From assembly GCF_051131135.1 (NCBI RefSeq), contig NZ_CP151274.1, forward strand, positions 62,001-126,000: a DNA stretch of 64,000 nt, in the 5' to 3' direction. Every line of letters starts with the position of its first letter. The first letter of the stretch is position 1. This DNA is from Thermogladius sp023256015. GTDB taxonomy: Archaea; Thermoproteota; Thermoprotei_A; Sulfolobales; Desulfurococcaceae. Below, piece after piece: positions 38,092 to 46,499 of the stretch. A program made the position numbers and the translations under genes. A model generated the notes under the pieces. That model did not search any database, was not told the DNA's origin, and saw only the letters and a program-made list of their open reading frames with translations.

Positions 38092-40602
38092 TTATATCTT
38101 TTCGAGAACCCTCCCGATCAGGTCCATCACGGACTTGATCATGTACTCCAGTTTGCCCTCCTCTATGGGCTCGAATATTACCTCGACCACGGGGTCTGTC
38201 CTCGAGAACCTGAGGTAGACCCAGCCGACCTCCTCGTCGAATATCTTCAGTCCGTCTATCATCTCGATCTCCCTCATGTCCAAGGCCCTCGTTAACTCTC
38301 TGGCAAACAGGCCTCGCTTCTCGAACGGGAGGTAGATCTCCTTGACCACCCTGTGTATCAAGGGAAGTCTCGAGACAGCTTCGTTGATGTCGGACCTGCT
38401 CGCGAACACCAGGAGCCTCATAGCCGTGAATATAGCGTCCGGACCGTAGTGGAACTCAGGGTAGATTATAGAGCCCCTCTCGTCCGCCGCCAGAGCGTAG
38501 GACGTGTTGATCTTCTCCGATAGGCCCATGAGCCCTGTCTCGGCCAGCTCTACTTTACCGCCGAGCCTTTCCACGAACTCGACTATGGCCCTCGGCGTCG
38601 TCTCTGGGAGGAGTACCCTGCTCCCAGGCCTCTCGGTCAGGACCACCTGCGCCATTAATGCCACGAGCTTGTCGCCGGCGACCAAGCCGTGCCTGTCGGT
38701 GACCAGCGTTAGTTTGTCCCCGTCGCTATCGAAGATGAACCCCAGCCTGAACCCTGTCCCCTTCACTATCGCTATGCTGGAGTCGACCAGCTCCGTGAAG
38801 GCCTGTCTCCTAATAGCCCTCGGCGTCCTCACATCTGTACAGTTCGAGTAGTACAGGGGGAGCTTCGCCTTGAAGAAGACGTCCGCTATAACCTTGGAGA
38901 CCACACCACCGCCGCAGTCCACTAGGACTTTCGAGAGCTTACTACCATCAACCTCCTCTAGGTCGAGTAGAGTGGACGCCTCCTCCGCGTACAGCTTTTC
39001 GAGCCCGTTCTCCTCGACGAGGAAGCCGGCGTCTATCTCGGCAGACCTCCTCAACTGCTCGCGGAAGAAGACGTCCTCGATCTTCCTCGCCAAGTTCTTG
39101 GACAGGAACTTGCCCTCCCTGTCGAAGACCTTGACGCGGATCTTCGCGTACTCGCCTTGTAAGGTGTTCACGTAGACCCCGCCGCTCGTCCCCAGCCTAT
39201 TCACGCCGAAAGTGATAAAGGGGAGGGGTGTGTAGCCGGCGTACCTCACGCCGACCCCAACAGACATGAACCCAGCTATCATGCTCTGTAAGCCTACGTG
39301 GCTGGCCGGCGAGATGTCGCTACCCGCTATCACGCTCTCGCCCTCCCTCATTATACTGCCGATAGCCGAGCCCAGCTTCACGAGGAACTCCGGCGTTATG
39401 TCGATATTCAGTATACCGGTCAAGCCCCAGGGCTCGAAGAGTACCCTACTCCACCTCACGCCCCACCTAATGTCGGAGGAGACCGTTGTGTACGGGTCGA
39501 TGATCTTCATAGGCCAGATCTTGACCCTCGCTTTTACGCTTGCCCCCCTACCTACGCGTGTCTCGTCGCCTATAACAACACCTTCCGATACGACGACGTG
39601 GTCTCCGAGAGTGACCTTCTCGCCGATCACCGCCCCCTCTACAACGCTCGCGCTACCGATGTAGGCGTTGTCGAAAACGATCGAGTTCTCGACTCTACTG
39701 CCCTCCTCTACCACAACGTTGCTACCTACAACAGTATAGGGGCCCAACGTGGAGGATATGATCTTGGAGTTGTTACCGACCACCACAGGAGGTATGACCC
39801 TCTCGACGTCTACGTGCGTGTTCCTGCCGATGAAAACGCCCGGCCTGATTTCTCGCCCCTCTACCCCGCCCGGTAGTGCGAGCCTCCGGGACAAGAGGTC
39901 CACGTGTGTGGCCCTGTACTGCTCTATGTCCCCTATGTCGCTCCAGTAGTAGTCGTCCACTCTCATGGCGAAGACTCTGAAGTTGCCTGCGAGGAGCCGG
40001 GGAATCACGTCGGAGGCGAAGTCTAAACTGCGCTTAGCCTCCAACTTCTTGAAAACGTGGGGTTCGATAACGTAGATACCCGTGTTTACGATGTCGCTGA
40101 AGACTTCGTTCGGCGACGGTTTTTCCTTAAACCTCAGCACCCTCCCCCTCTCGTCTAGCGCCACGATACCGAACCTAGTGACATCCGTCTCCCTCCTGAC
40201 GGCCATGGTCAAGTCGGCCTGGTTATCGAAGTGGAACTCGACCAGCCTCTTCAAGTCGATGTTCGTGACGACGTCGCCGCTGATCACTAGTATCGTGTCG
40301 TCCCAGCCCATTAGATCGACGAGGTTCTTGACGCCCCCTGCCGTCCCCAGCGGCTTCTCCTCTACAGCGTAGTGGAGCCTAACCCCTAGGTCTGCCCCGT
40401 CGTTGAGGTGGGACATTATTACGTTGGGTAGGTAGTGAAGGGTGATGCCTATGTCGCTGATGCCCGTGTTCTCCTTCAAGTGCTTGATCAGCCTTACAAT
40501 GATCGGCGTGTTTGCCAAAGGGATCATCGGCTTAGGCCTTGTCACTGTCAGGGGTCTGAGGCGAGAGCCCTCTCCTCCAGCCATTATAACTGCTTTGACC
40601 AA
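38092..40602 (-). CDS. Mannose-1-phosphate guanylyltransferase with phosphomannomutase-like domain
   Basis: An 836-residue three-part protein. Residues 1-230 are a sugar-1-phosphate nucleotidyltransferase (Ala-Gly-Gly-Glu-Gly-Ser-Arg-Leu-Arg-Pro-Leu and Arg-Pro-Lys-Pro-Met), 250-380 a left-handed beta helix of hexapeptide repeats, and 390-836 a phosphohexomutase-like region. In the mutase region the Thr-Ala-Ser-His-Asn-Pro loop that carries the phosphoserine is replaced by Val-Asn-Thr-Leu-Gln-Gly; the metal loop is Asp-Ser-Asp-Gly-Asp-Lys, and the sugar loop Glu-Arg-Gly-Ser. The mutase half is probably inactive or altered. Likely makes GDP-mannose or a similar activated sugar for surface glycans. 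Confidence 0.88.
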   Translation of the reverse strand: MVKAVIMAGGEGSRLRPLTVTRPKPMIPLANTPIIVRLIKHLKENTGISDIGITLHYLPNVIMSHLNDGADLGVRLHYAVEEKPLGTAGGVKNLVDLMGWDDTILVISGDVVTNIDLKRLVEFHFDNQADLTMAVRRETDVTRFGIVALDERGRVLRFKEKPSPNEVFSDIVNTGIYVIEPHVFKKLEAKRSLDFASDVIPRLLAGNFRVFAMRVDDYYWSDIGDIEQYRATHVDLLSRRLALPGGVEGREIRPGVFIGRNTHVDVERVIPPVVVGNNSKIISSTLGPYTVVGSNVVVEEGSRVENSIVFDNAYIGSASVVEGAVIGEKVTLGDHVVVSEGVVIGDETRVGRGASVKARVKIWPMKIIDPYTTVSSDIRWGVRWSRVLFEPWGLTGILNIDITPEFLVKLGSAIGSIMREGESVIAGSDISPASHVGLQSMIAGFMSVGVGVRYAGYTPLPFITFGVNRLGTSGGVYVNTLQGEYAKIRVKVFDREGKFLSKNLARKIEDVFFREQLRRSAEIDAGFLVEENGLEKLYAEEASTLLDLEEVDGSKLSKVLVDCGGGVVSKVIADVFFKAKLPLYYSNCTDVRTPRAIRRQAFTELVDSSIAIVKGTGFRLGFIFDSDGDKLTLVTDRHGLVAGDKLVALMAQVVLTERPGSRVLLPETTPRAIVEFVERLGGKVELAETGLMGLSEKINTSYALAADERGSIIYPEFHYGPDAIFTAMRLLVFASRSDINEAVSRLPLIHRVVKEIYLPFEKRGLFARELTRALDMREIEMIDGLKIFDEEVGWVYLRFSRTDPVVEVIFEPIEEGKLEYMIKSVMDLIGRVLEKI

Positions 40603-40609
40603 ACAGGTT

Positions 40610-40676
40610 GCACCTCAGCAACGCCAACCGTCTTCACGGCAAAAAGCTCTGACACGGGTTCGCTCATCACGTGCGG
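40610..40676 (-). ncRNA. C/D box guide RNA (predicted)
   Basis: On the minus strand, in the gap between the guanylyltransferase and Taw1 genes: box C GTGATGA (40664-40670), a 12-base guide, a D'-like CAGA (40648-40651), a 10-base spacer, a C'-like GTGAAGA (40631-40637), a 12-base guide and box D CTGA (40615-40618). GCAC and GGTGC on either side can pair as a terminal stem. Two guides of exactly 12 bases are what archaeal C/D sRNAs show; the weak point is the non-standard D'. Predicted products are 2'-O-methylation of rRNA or tRNA. Confidence 0.6.
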
Positions 40677-40758
40677 GACCCAGATAGGATTATTTGCTCC
40701 ATGGTATAAAAGCGTGACAACACAGTTAATAAGAGCCGTTTCTAATCCTAGGAGTTGG

Positions 40759-41865
40759 GTGTTTCGAACAGTGCTAAAGAGCATAGACTGGGGCGAAGTG
40801 AAGAGGAAGAGGGAAGAGTTCTGGAACAGCAGCCCGGCGTACAGGGCTATCTACGAGAGAATGGTCAAGCAGGGATACCACTTCATAGGCACTATAGGAG
40901 TTGTTAAGAGGTGCCACTGGAGCAAAGAGGCCGTCCTGAGGAACAGGTTCTGCTACAAGTGTCTCTGGTACGGTATCGAGAGCCACAGGTGCATCCAGAT
41001 GTCACCTGTTGCCGCGTGGTGCTGGAACAGGTGCCTCCACTGCTGGAGGATACAGCCCGAGGACATAGGCCTCCACTGGGACGAGACGAGAGTCCCAGTG
41101 GTCGACGACCCGGAGGTCCTCGTAGAGGAGAGCATCAAGGTACACAGAGAGATAATGGCGGGCTTCAAGGGCAACCCCAAGGCAGACCAGAAGAGGGTGG
41201 AGGAGGCTATGAACCCGAAGCACGCCGCCATAAGTTTGACGGGGGAACCCCTCCTTTACCCACGGCTGGGCGAGCTCATTAAGGAGTACCACAAGCGGGG
41301 GATAACAACCTTCCTCGTCACCCACGGTACGAGACCCGACGTGCTAGCAAACCTAGAGGAGGAGCCGACCCAGCTCTATATAAGTATTGAGTCGTGGGAC
41401 AAGAAGTCCTACGAGGAGTTCAACAGGCCGCTCGTCCCGAGAGCCTGGGAGCTATTCCAGGAGACGCTCGAGATGGTGAGGAGCTTCAGATCTCCCACAG
41501 TGTTCAGGTTCACGATAGTCAAAGGGTACAATGACCACGAGGAGGCTCTGAGGAGCTTTGCCAAGATGGTAGAAAAAGGCAACCCAACCTACATCGAGGT
41601 CAAGGCCTACATGTTCCTCGGAGGTAGTAGGGGCAGGCTGACTCTCGCGAACATGCCCGACCACGAGGACATAAGGAGGATAGCCCAGAGGCTGAGCGAG
41701 CTGACGGGGTACAAGGTGCTCAGCGAGAGCATACCGAGTAGGATCGTGCTGTTGAGCAGGATCGACAAGCCTATTAGGCACGGGAAGGGCTGTCCCGGCG
41801 GGGTAGAGCGCCCTGAGAAGTGGTGCCCAGTACTAACTAGAGAGTACGAGGAGAGAGAGGACTAA
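40759..41865 (+). CDS. taw1: Wyosine synthase Taw1 (TYW1-type radical SAM, tRNA-Phe)
   Basis: Radical SAM enzyme of 368 residues that condenses m1G37 of tRNA-Phe with pyruvate to make 4-demethylwyosine. The cluster motif is Cys-Trp-Asn-Arg-Cys-Leu-His-Cys-Trp-Arg, with upstream cysteines in Arg-Cys-His-Trp, Phe-Cys-Tyr-Lys-Cys and Arg-Cys-Ile that fit a second 4Fe-4S cluster. Ser-Leu-Thr-Gly-Glu-Pro-Leu-Leu-Tyr-Pro and the C-terminal Val-Lys-Ala-Tyr-Met-Phe-Leu-Gly are family hallmarks. The frame is open upstream, but GTG 40759 has AGGAG 5 bases upstream. A Trm5/TYW2-family gene is at 49942. Confidence 0.93.
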   Translation: MFRTVLKSIDWGEVKRKREEFWNSSPAYRAIYERMVKQGYHFIGTIGVVKRCHWSKEAVLRNRFCYKCLWYGIESHRCIQMSPVAAWCWNRCLHCWRIQPEDIGLHWDETRVPVVDDPEVLVEESIKVHREIMAGFKGNPKADQKRVEEAMNPKHAAISLTGEPLLYPRLGELIKEYHKRGITTFLVTHGTRPDVLANLEEEPTQLYISIESWDKKSYEEFNRPLVPRAWELFQETLEMVRSFRSPTVFRFTIVKGYNDHEEALRSFAKMVEKGNPTYIEVKAYMFLGGSRGRLTLANMPDHEDIRRIAQRLSELTGYKVLSESIPSRIVLLSRIDKPIRHGKGCPGGVERPEKWCPVLTREYEERED

Positions 41866-41868
41866 AAA

Positions 41869-42288
41869 TCACATACTGAGTAGGATGATAGCAGCGAACA
41901 TCAGCGCCGTCGCAACGGCTTTCTTCACGGTCAAAGACTCTTTCAGTAGAATAACGGACATCACAACAACGAAAAGCAGGCTCGACTTATCTACAACGAC
42001 AACCGGAGTAGTAGGGCCTTTCTGGAGCGCCATAAAGTAGAGAAGCCACGAGAGCGCGCCGGCTACACCGCTCAACACGATGAACAAAACGTCTCTCGAG
42101 GTAAGGGTCCTCAGTAGTCCTGGGCCTTGGACCACTAACATGAACCCTACAGTGAACAACATCATGACAACAGACCTCACCGCCGTCGCCGTTACAGAGT
42201 CCACACCAGAGAGCCCGACTTTCGCTAAGATCGTCGCGAGCGCGGCCATGAGGGCGTCTAGGAGTGCGTAGACAAGCCAGTCCTCCAC
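41869..42288 (-). CDS. Half-size EamA-family membrane protein
   Basis: A 139-residue protein with four to five helices forming one EamA repeat (Ala-Thr-Ile-Leu-Ala-Lys-Val-Gly-Leu near the start; Leu-Leu-Lys-Glu-Ser-Leu-Thr-Val at the end). Half-size EamA proteins are thought to work as dimers, as in EmrE-type multidrug transporters. GTG 42288 is the only good start; it lies just after the downstream 5' gap with a TATA-like CTTTTATACTT on the minus strand near 42330. It converges with taw1, with 3 bases between stops. Confidence 0.78.
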   Translation of the reverse strand: MEDWLVYALLDALMAALATILAKVGLSGVDSVTATAVRSVVMMLFTVGFMLVVQGPGLLRTLTSRDVLFIVLSGVAGALSWLLYFMALQKGPTTPVVVVDKSSLLFVVVMSVILLKESLTVKKAVATALMFAAIILLSM

Positions 42289-42346
42289 TTAAGACACCGT
42301 TAACAAAGCCCAGTATGCGTGTATCAAGTATAAAAGGCTTGGGTGT

Positions 42347-43894
42347 TCAGAACAAGTCCTCGTCCTGGACGTGGTCCTTACCTGTCTTGAGCGCGATCCA
42401 CGCCTTCTGTAGTTCGCTACCTAAGTAGATGGCGTGGTCTAGCAACTCTATTAGGCCCCTCCTGGCTATCTCCCTGCCTATAGACACCGGCTCTGTACCG
42501 CAGAAGACGTGGTCGGGCCCGCTCTCACCAGTCCTGTAGTGCTCTACGACAATGCAGTTGTGCTCTCTGTCCACCCAGACCTTGAAGAAGCCCCTAGGGT
42601 CGAGCCTCACGGGCTCTAGTAGCCCAACCGTCACGGCGTTTACGGGAAGAGTGCCCCTGGCCTCCCGGCTCCTCTTGCTCTTCAGGTAGAGGAGGTTCAC
42701 GCTGTAATCCTTTGGAGGCTTCCCCTCGTAGCGAGCCATGGAGGCTAGCCTAACGGCCTTCGCGAGCTCGCCTACGCAACCCCTCGTCTTGGTACTCCCC
42801 TCGGTTGTGAGCAGTAGCTCCACCCCCAGCTCCACGGCTATCGAGGCGAGGACCGCGTTGACCCCGTGGCAGTCAGCGTCGATGAACTCAGTGACGTTGC
42901 CCACCCCCATCATGAGAGAGGTATCTGGGAACCTCTCTCTGAAGTCGATGTACGATCTAATGCTCTCCAGCAACCCCATGAGGGGTGGGTGGAGTACGGG
43001 GTCCGCGATCACTTTAGCGAACCCCTCTCTCCTCAGCTCGCCCACCAGCCCCCCTAGACCTTCGATGGAGCTCTGCACACTCGCTTTAGATGCGCCAGGT
43101 GTGACCACGACTGTCGTGTCGCGGGGTGCGAGCCGCCTCACCAGGTCTAGGACCTCCCCGTTTGACACTAAAACCAGGTCGACGCCCTCCTTAATCGCCG
43201 CCTCTACCTCGCTGGGGTAGTAGGCGTCCACTCCCACCGGGACGCCCAGCCTGCCGCGGAGCCTTCTGAGGATAGACCCGATTTTTCCCGGCCTATCCTC
43301 TCCTGCTTCTCCTCCGACGACTACTACGTCGGCGCCGTTCTCGACGAATCTCTTGGCTGTGGTGACGGCCTCCTCCTCGCTTAGCTCCACAGCGTCGCTC
43401 ACCTCGGCTACTACGAGTGGCCTTACGCGAGACACCGGTTTTGCGACAGGGCCAGACCCTATGGTGAAAACGCGCTTCTCCCACGAGCTCTCCTCAACTC
43501 TCTTAACCAATTCCTTCTCGCGCTGTGACCTGTAGCCCTCCAGTAGCGTGTCCGCGGGGTCTACCGGAGAGAACCTAACGCCTTCTCTGAGGGCCTTGAT
43601 AAACAGTGGTATGTCCTGGAGGAACCGGGGCCCCTTAACGATGCTAACACCGAGCTCGCGGGCAACCTGAGATAGGTCGCCTCGCGTGAAGCCGGGGACC
43701 ACAACTAGGTCGAAGCCCCGAATGAGGTCTCTGCGGGGCTCGAGCACCCGCCCTATAAAGGTTGCCGTCATGAAGGCTGCCACGTCTATATCGGCCACTA
43801 AGACGTCGTACTCGCCGGGGTTCAAGCCGCTTTCGTCGAGCACCCTCTTCAGCATCTCGCTAGCCAGCCTACCGGTTACAAAAAGCACCCTCAA
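42347..43894 (-). CDS. Dihydropteroate synthase-like protein (archaeal, TIGR00284-type)
   Basis: A 515-residue protein. An N-terminal alpha/beta domain of about 150 residues precedes a TIM-barrel region related to dihydropteroate synthase (Pro-Leu-Val-Val-Ala-Glu-Val-Ser-Asp, Asn-Gly-Ala-Asp-Val-Val-Val-Val-Gly-Gly, Val-Gly-Val-Asp-Ala-Tyr, Asp-Pro-Val-Leu-His-Pro-Pro, Thr-Thr-Glu-Gly-Ser-Thr-Lys-Thr-Arg-Gly), and a C-terminal alpha/beta tail. This archaeal family is linked to tetrahydromethanopterin-type cofactors; the reaction is not settled. It overlaps the flavoprotein gene by 4 bases, and MptD is upstream, so all three form a pterin operon. Confidence 0.85.
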   Translation of the reverse strand: MRVLFVTGRLASEMLKRVLDESGLNPGEYDVLVADIDVAAFMTATFIGRVLEPRRDLIRGFDLVVVPGFTRGDLSQVARELGVSIVKGPRFLQDIPLFIKALREGVRFSPVDPADTLLEGYRSQREKELVKRVEESSWEKRVFTIGSGPVAKPVSRVRPLVVAEVSDAVELSEEEAVTTAKRFVENGADVVVVGGEAGEDRPGKIGSILRRLRGRLGVPVGVDAYYPSEVEAAIKEGVDLVLVSNGEVLDLVRRLAPRDTTVVVTPGASKASVQSSIEGLGGLVGELRREGFAKVIADPVLHPPLMGLLESIRSYIDFRERFPDTSLMMGVGNVTEFIDADCHGVNAVLASIAVELGVELLLTTEGSTKTRGCVGELAKAVRLASMARYEGKPPKDYSVNLLYLKSKRSREARGTLPVNAVTVGLLEPVRLDPRGFFKVWVDREHNCIVVEHYRTGESGPDHVFCGTEPVSIGREIARRGLIELLDHAIYLGSELQKAWIALKTGKDHVQDEDLF

Positions 43895-44619
43895 GCAAAG
43901 ACACCTCTCTCCCTGAGAACGTCGAGAACGCGGCCCGGGTTCTCGAGGACTGCCACCCCCGGTATTTCGGTTAACCTGTTTATGATGCCCACGTAGTAAG
44001 GGTGGGGCTTAACCCTTATCTCGACGTTCAACTTTATAGCGCCGTACGGGCACGCTCTAGCACACAGCTCGCAGAGGGTGCACTTCAACAAGTCTACTCT
44101 GACTTTGAACTCGTGGTCGCTGCTCAGAGCCCCTGTGGGGCAGACCGTACTCGCAACGCAGCTGCTACAGGACTCGCACGCGTCGCGGTCTATCAGTAGC
44201 GGTATCCTTGACGTTGTCTCGTTCAGGTCGGAGGGTACCACGAGGACGGGGGTACCCGTCTTTATCGCGTGGCTTACGAGGTTCGACACCAGTGAGTCCG
44301 CTATACCGTGCACTATCTTGGCCACCGTGTTGATCGTAGCGGGGGAGACCACCACGAAGCTGTACACGCCCTTGTACAACCTACCGGTTCTCGGGAAGCT
44401 GTGCCCCTCGTCCCTCTCGTAAACCACCTCGTTCGGGTACTCGCCGCGCACAACCTCCTCTAGCATTCTAATCATACCGTACATCTTCAAGACCTCTTCG
44501 CCAGCCCTCGAGACGAACACGGTAACCGGGACATTCCTGCTCCTGAGTGCTCGTATGGCTTCCAGCGACTCGTTGATGAAGACACCGGACCCGGTTATAG
44601 CCCAGGCTATGCCCTTCAA
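43891..44619 (-). CDS. Flavoprotein with two 4Fe-4S motifs (DmrB/archaeoflavoprotein-like)
   Basis: A 242-residue fusion of a Dfp-type flavoprotein domain (Ala-Ile-Thr-Gly-Ser-Gly, Val-Val-Ser-Pro-Ala-Thr-Ile-Asn-Thr-Val-Ala-Lys) with a ferredoxin-like insert containing Cys-Glu-Ser-Cys-Ser-Ser-Cys-x5-Cys-Pro and Cys-Thr-Leu-Cys-Glu-Leu-Cys-Ala-Arg-Ala-Cys-Pro. This layout matches archaeal dihydromethanopterin reductase (DmrB) and related archaeoflavoproteins, which reduce pterins with electrons from ferredoxin. Position between MptD and the DHPS-like gene supports a role in making or reducing the cell's folate analogue. Confidence 0.85.
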   Translation of the reverse strand: MKGIAWAITGSGVFINESLEAIRALRSRNVPVTVFVSRAGEEVLKMYGMIRMLEEVVRGEYPNEVVYERDEGHSFPRTGRLYKGVYSFVVVSPATINTVAKIVHGIADSLVSNLVSHAIKTGTPVLVVPSDLNETTSRIPLLIDRDACESCSSCVASTVCPTGALSSDHEFKVRVDLLKCTLCELCARACPYGAIKLNVEIRVKPHPYYVGIINRLTEIPGVAVLENPGRVLDVLRERGVFA

Positions 44620-44620
44620 C

Positions 44621-45004
44621 TCACACCTCCTCTATGTCCTCTATGTAGGCTAGGTTGAAGTCGAGCTCTTCAACGCGCCTGAGCCTGGCCCTCACCACGA
44701 ACCTGCCGTACTTCACCTCTACTAGGACGTCGAGGTCGCTCGTCTTCAGGGTGCTGTAGTCGTAGGGGTCTTCGGGCTTGTGGTCGAACCTCCTCTTTAT
44801 CGCGACTTTCGCCTTTGTCCTGTACGGCTGCGACAAGATCGACCTCTCGATGAGCCTTTCCAACAGCTCTGCGTCCTCGTTGCTCTTCAAGGGTATGCCC
44901 GTGAACTGGTGAACCACCATGCCCAGCGCGAGGCCTGCCTCGAATACCGCGCGGTCTCTCTCGGTCACCTTGGTGCTGAAGTAATTAGCTGCCCGGTCAG
45001 ACAT
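44621..45004 (-). CDS. mptD: Archaeal dihydroneopterin aldolase MptD-like
   Basis: A 127-residue protein with the archaeal dihydroneopterin aldolase pattern: Phe-Glu-Ala-Gly-Leu-Ala-Leu-Gly-Met-Val-Val-His-Gln-Phe-Thr-Gly-Ile-Pro near residue 22 and Ser-Gln-Pro-Tyr near residue 60. It would cleave 7,8-dihydroneopterin to 6-hydroxymethyl-dihydropterin and glycolaldehyde, the substrate of MptE (54723-55433). First gene of the leftward pterin operon. ATG 45004 preferred over GTG 45016. The divergent PCNA gene starts 60 bases away. Confidence 0.82.
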   Translation of the reverse strand: MSDRAANYFSTKVTERDRAVFEAGLALGMVVHQFTGIPLKSNEDAELLERLIERSILSQPYRTKAKVAIKRRFDHKPEDPYDYSTLKTSDLDVLVEVKYGRFVVRARLRRVEELDFNLAYIEDIEEV

Positions 45005-45064
45005 AGAACCGACCACTGGGTTTAATTACCTAGGCTCAACGTATAATCACATGTATGGTGTAGC

Positions 45065-45799
45065 GTGTTGATAAAAGTGGTTTACCCGGAGGCGAGGTAC
45101 TTCAAGGAGATCGTGGACGCTTTGAGTAAGATAGTCGACGAAGTGGCTTTCCAGTTTCAAAAGGATAAGCTCAAGATCACGGCAATGGACATAAGCAATA
45201 TCGCACTGATAGACATAGAGCTACCCGCAGAAGCGTTCAGCGAGTACAACGTAGAGGACCCGCTCAATATTGGGGTGTCGTTGTCCAACCTTAACAAGCT
45301 GTTCAGGAAGGCTAAGAAAGGGGACAGGCTCAGCATCGAGGGTGACGAGGAGCACGTCGAGCTGACGCTAGTCTCTGCGACGAAGAGGCTCTACAGGTTC
45401 AGGAACCTCGACGTCAAGCCGCCCGAGATATCTCTCGCTAGCCTGGAGTTTAAAGTGGACGCCAGGCTTATAGCGGGCGGCCTCAAGGAGGCGGTCAAAG
45501 ACGTGGAAAGCGTCTCGGAGAAGATAGAGTTCGAGGCGACCGAGGAGGCCCTAATAGTGAGGGGGAAGGGTACCGGGACCGTCGAGGCCAAGTACCAAAT
45601 CGGGTCGCCGGCTCTCGTGTCCCTCGAGGTAAAGGAGAGGAGTAAAGCCAGTTACCAAGTCTCCTACGTCTCCTCTGTGATCGGCCTTAGCAAAATATCC
45701 GACACCATAGCCGTCAGGTTCAGTACCGACTCCCCGCTCCAGCTGGAGTTCTCGCTTGGGGTAGGGAAGATACTGTACCTCCTAGCCCCCGCACTGTAG
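45065..45799 (+). CDS. pcn: DNA polymerase sliding clamp (PCNA)
   Basis: A 244-residue clamp protein with two PCNA domains. Ala-Met-Asp-Ile-Ser-Asn-Ile-Ala-Leu-Ile, Leu-Phe-Arg-Lys-Ala-Lys-Lys-Gly-Asp, and the C-terminal Tyr-Leu-Leu-Ala-Pro-Ala-Leu are diagnostic. It encircles DNA and tethers polymerase and repair enzymes; many Crenarchaeota have several PCNA paralogues that form heterotrimers. The GTG start lies about 25 bases after a TATA-like CGTATAATC, consistent with a leaderless message. A nucleotidyltransferase-like gene follows by 10 bases. Confidence 0.95.
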   Translation: MLIKVVYPEARYFKEIVDALSKIVDEVAFQFQKDKLKITAMDISNIALIDIELPAEAFSEYNVEDPLNIGVSLSNLNKLFRKAKKGDRLSIEGDEEHVELTLVSATKRLYRFRNLDVKPPEISLASLEFKVDARLIAGGLKEAVKDVESVSEKIEFEATEEALIVRGKGTGTVEAKYQIGSPALVSLEVKERSKASYQVSYVSSVIGLSKISDTIAVRFSTDSPLQLEFSLGVGKILYLLAPAL

Positions 45800-45809
45800 T
45801 TGGACTGAC

Positions 45810-46436
45810 ATGACGAGCAGGGTTCTAGAGGAGACGCTCAGGCTCGTCGAAGGGGTGGGGAGAAAGCTTAGAGAGCTCGGAGTCAACTACGTCGTCCTGG
45901 ACGACCTAGCCACCGGGCTTTACGGGCTTGTCCAACCCCTCGAAGAGGTAAGGTTGCTCGTCGACGCGGGTAGAGAAGACGATGTTACCCGAGCCGTGAC
46001 TTCTGCGACACAGATGGGCTTCATACAGGCAAAGCTGAGGGCATCGTTGCAGGAGAAGGGGGTTGCCGCTGTAAACCTCGTCACACTCCCTCTCCTAGTG
46101 ATCGAGACGGCTGCGGCCGGGCTTGACGTTGAGCTACTTAGAGAGTCTTTCGCGTATAGCCTGCTCGGGCTCGAGGTCAGGCTCCCCCCGCTAGAGGGGT
46201 TGATCGCGAAGCTGGTCGTGAGAGGTCAGTACCCCTATACCGCGAAGGGGCTAGCGCTCATGATTGCGTGGGCGGACAGCCTGTCCAAGGACCGCCTCAA
46301 AAAGTCCCTCGAGAAGGGCGGTGTCGACCCGGCCGTCTTGAAAGCGCTGTTAGCAGAGGCGTGGGGGTTGGCCTCTGGCTTAGCCCCCCTGCGCCTCAAG
46401 GAGCGTGCCGTCCACGATTTGCTCGAAAACTTATAA
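45810..46436 (+). CDS. Hypothetical protein, possible degenerate nucleotidyltransferase fold
   Basis: A 208-residue protein with a segment (Val-Val-Leu-Asp-Asp-Leu-Ala-Thr-Gly-Leu-Tyr-Gly-Leu-Val) that resembles the start of minimal nucleotidyltransferases, followed by a beta hairpin and helices, and Pro-Leu-Glu-Gly-Leu-Ile-Ala-Lys-Leu similar to the Lys helix in AbiEii-like proteins. The Gly-Ser and paired Asp of active enzymes are not seen, so it may be inactive or the resemblance may be weak. It is spaced 10 bases after PCNA and 63 bases before the PhoH-KH gene. Confidence 0.55.
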   Translation: MTSRVLEETLRLVEGVGRKLRELGVNYVVLDDLATGLYGLVQPLEEVRLLVDAGREDDVTRAVTSATQMGFIQAKLRASLQEKGVAAVNLVTLPLLVIETAAAGLDVELLRESFAYSLLGLEVRLPPLEGLIAKLVVRGQYPYTAKGLALMIAWADSLSKDRLKKSLEKGGVDPAVLKALLAEAWGLASGLAPLRLKERAVHDLLENL

Positions 46437-46499
46437 CGGCTATTTACTAGAATCCTGTTAACTAGGCTGCGTTTTCATCAGCTCGCGAGGGAAAACTGT

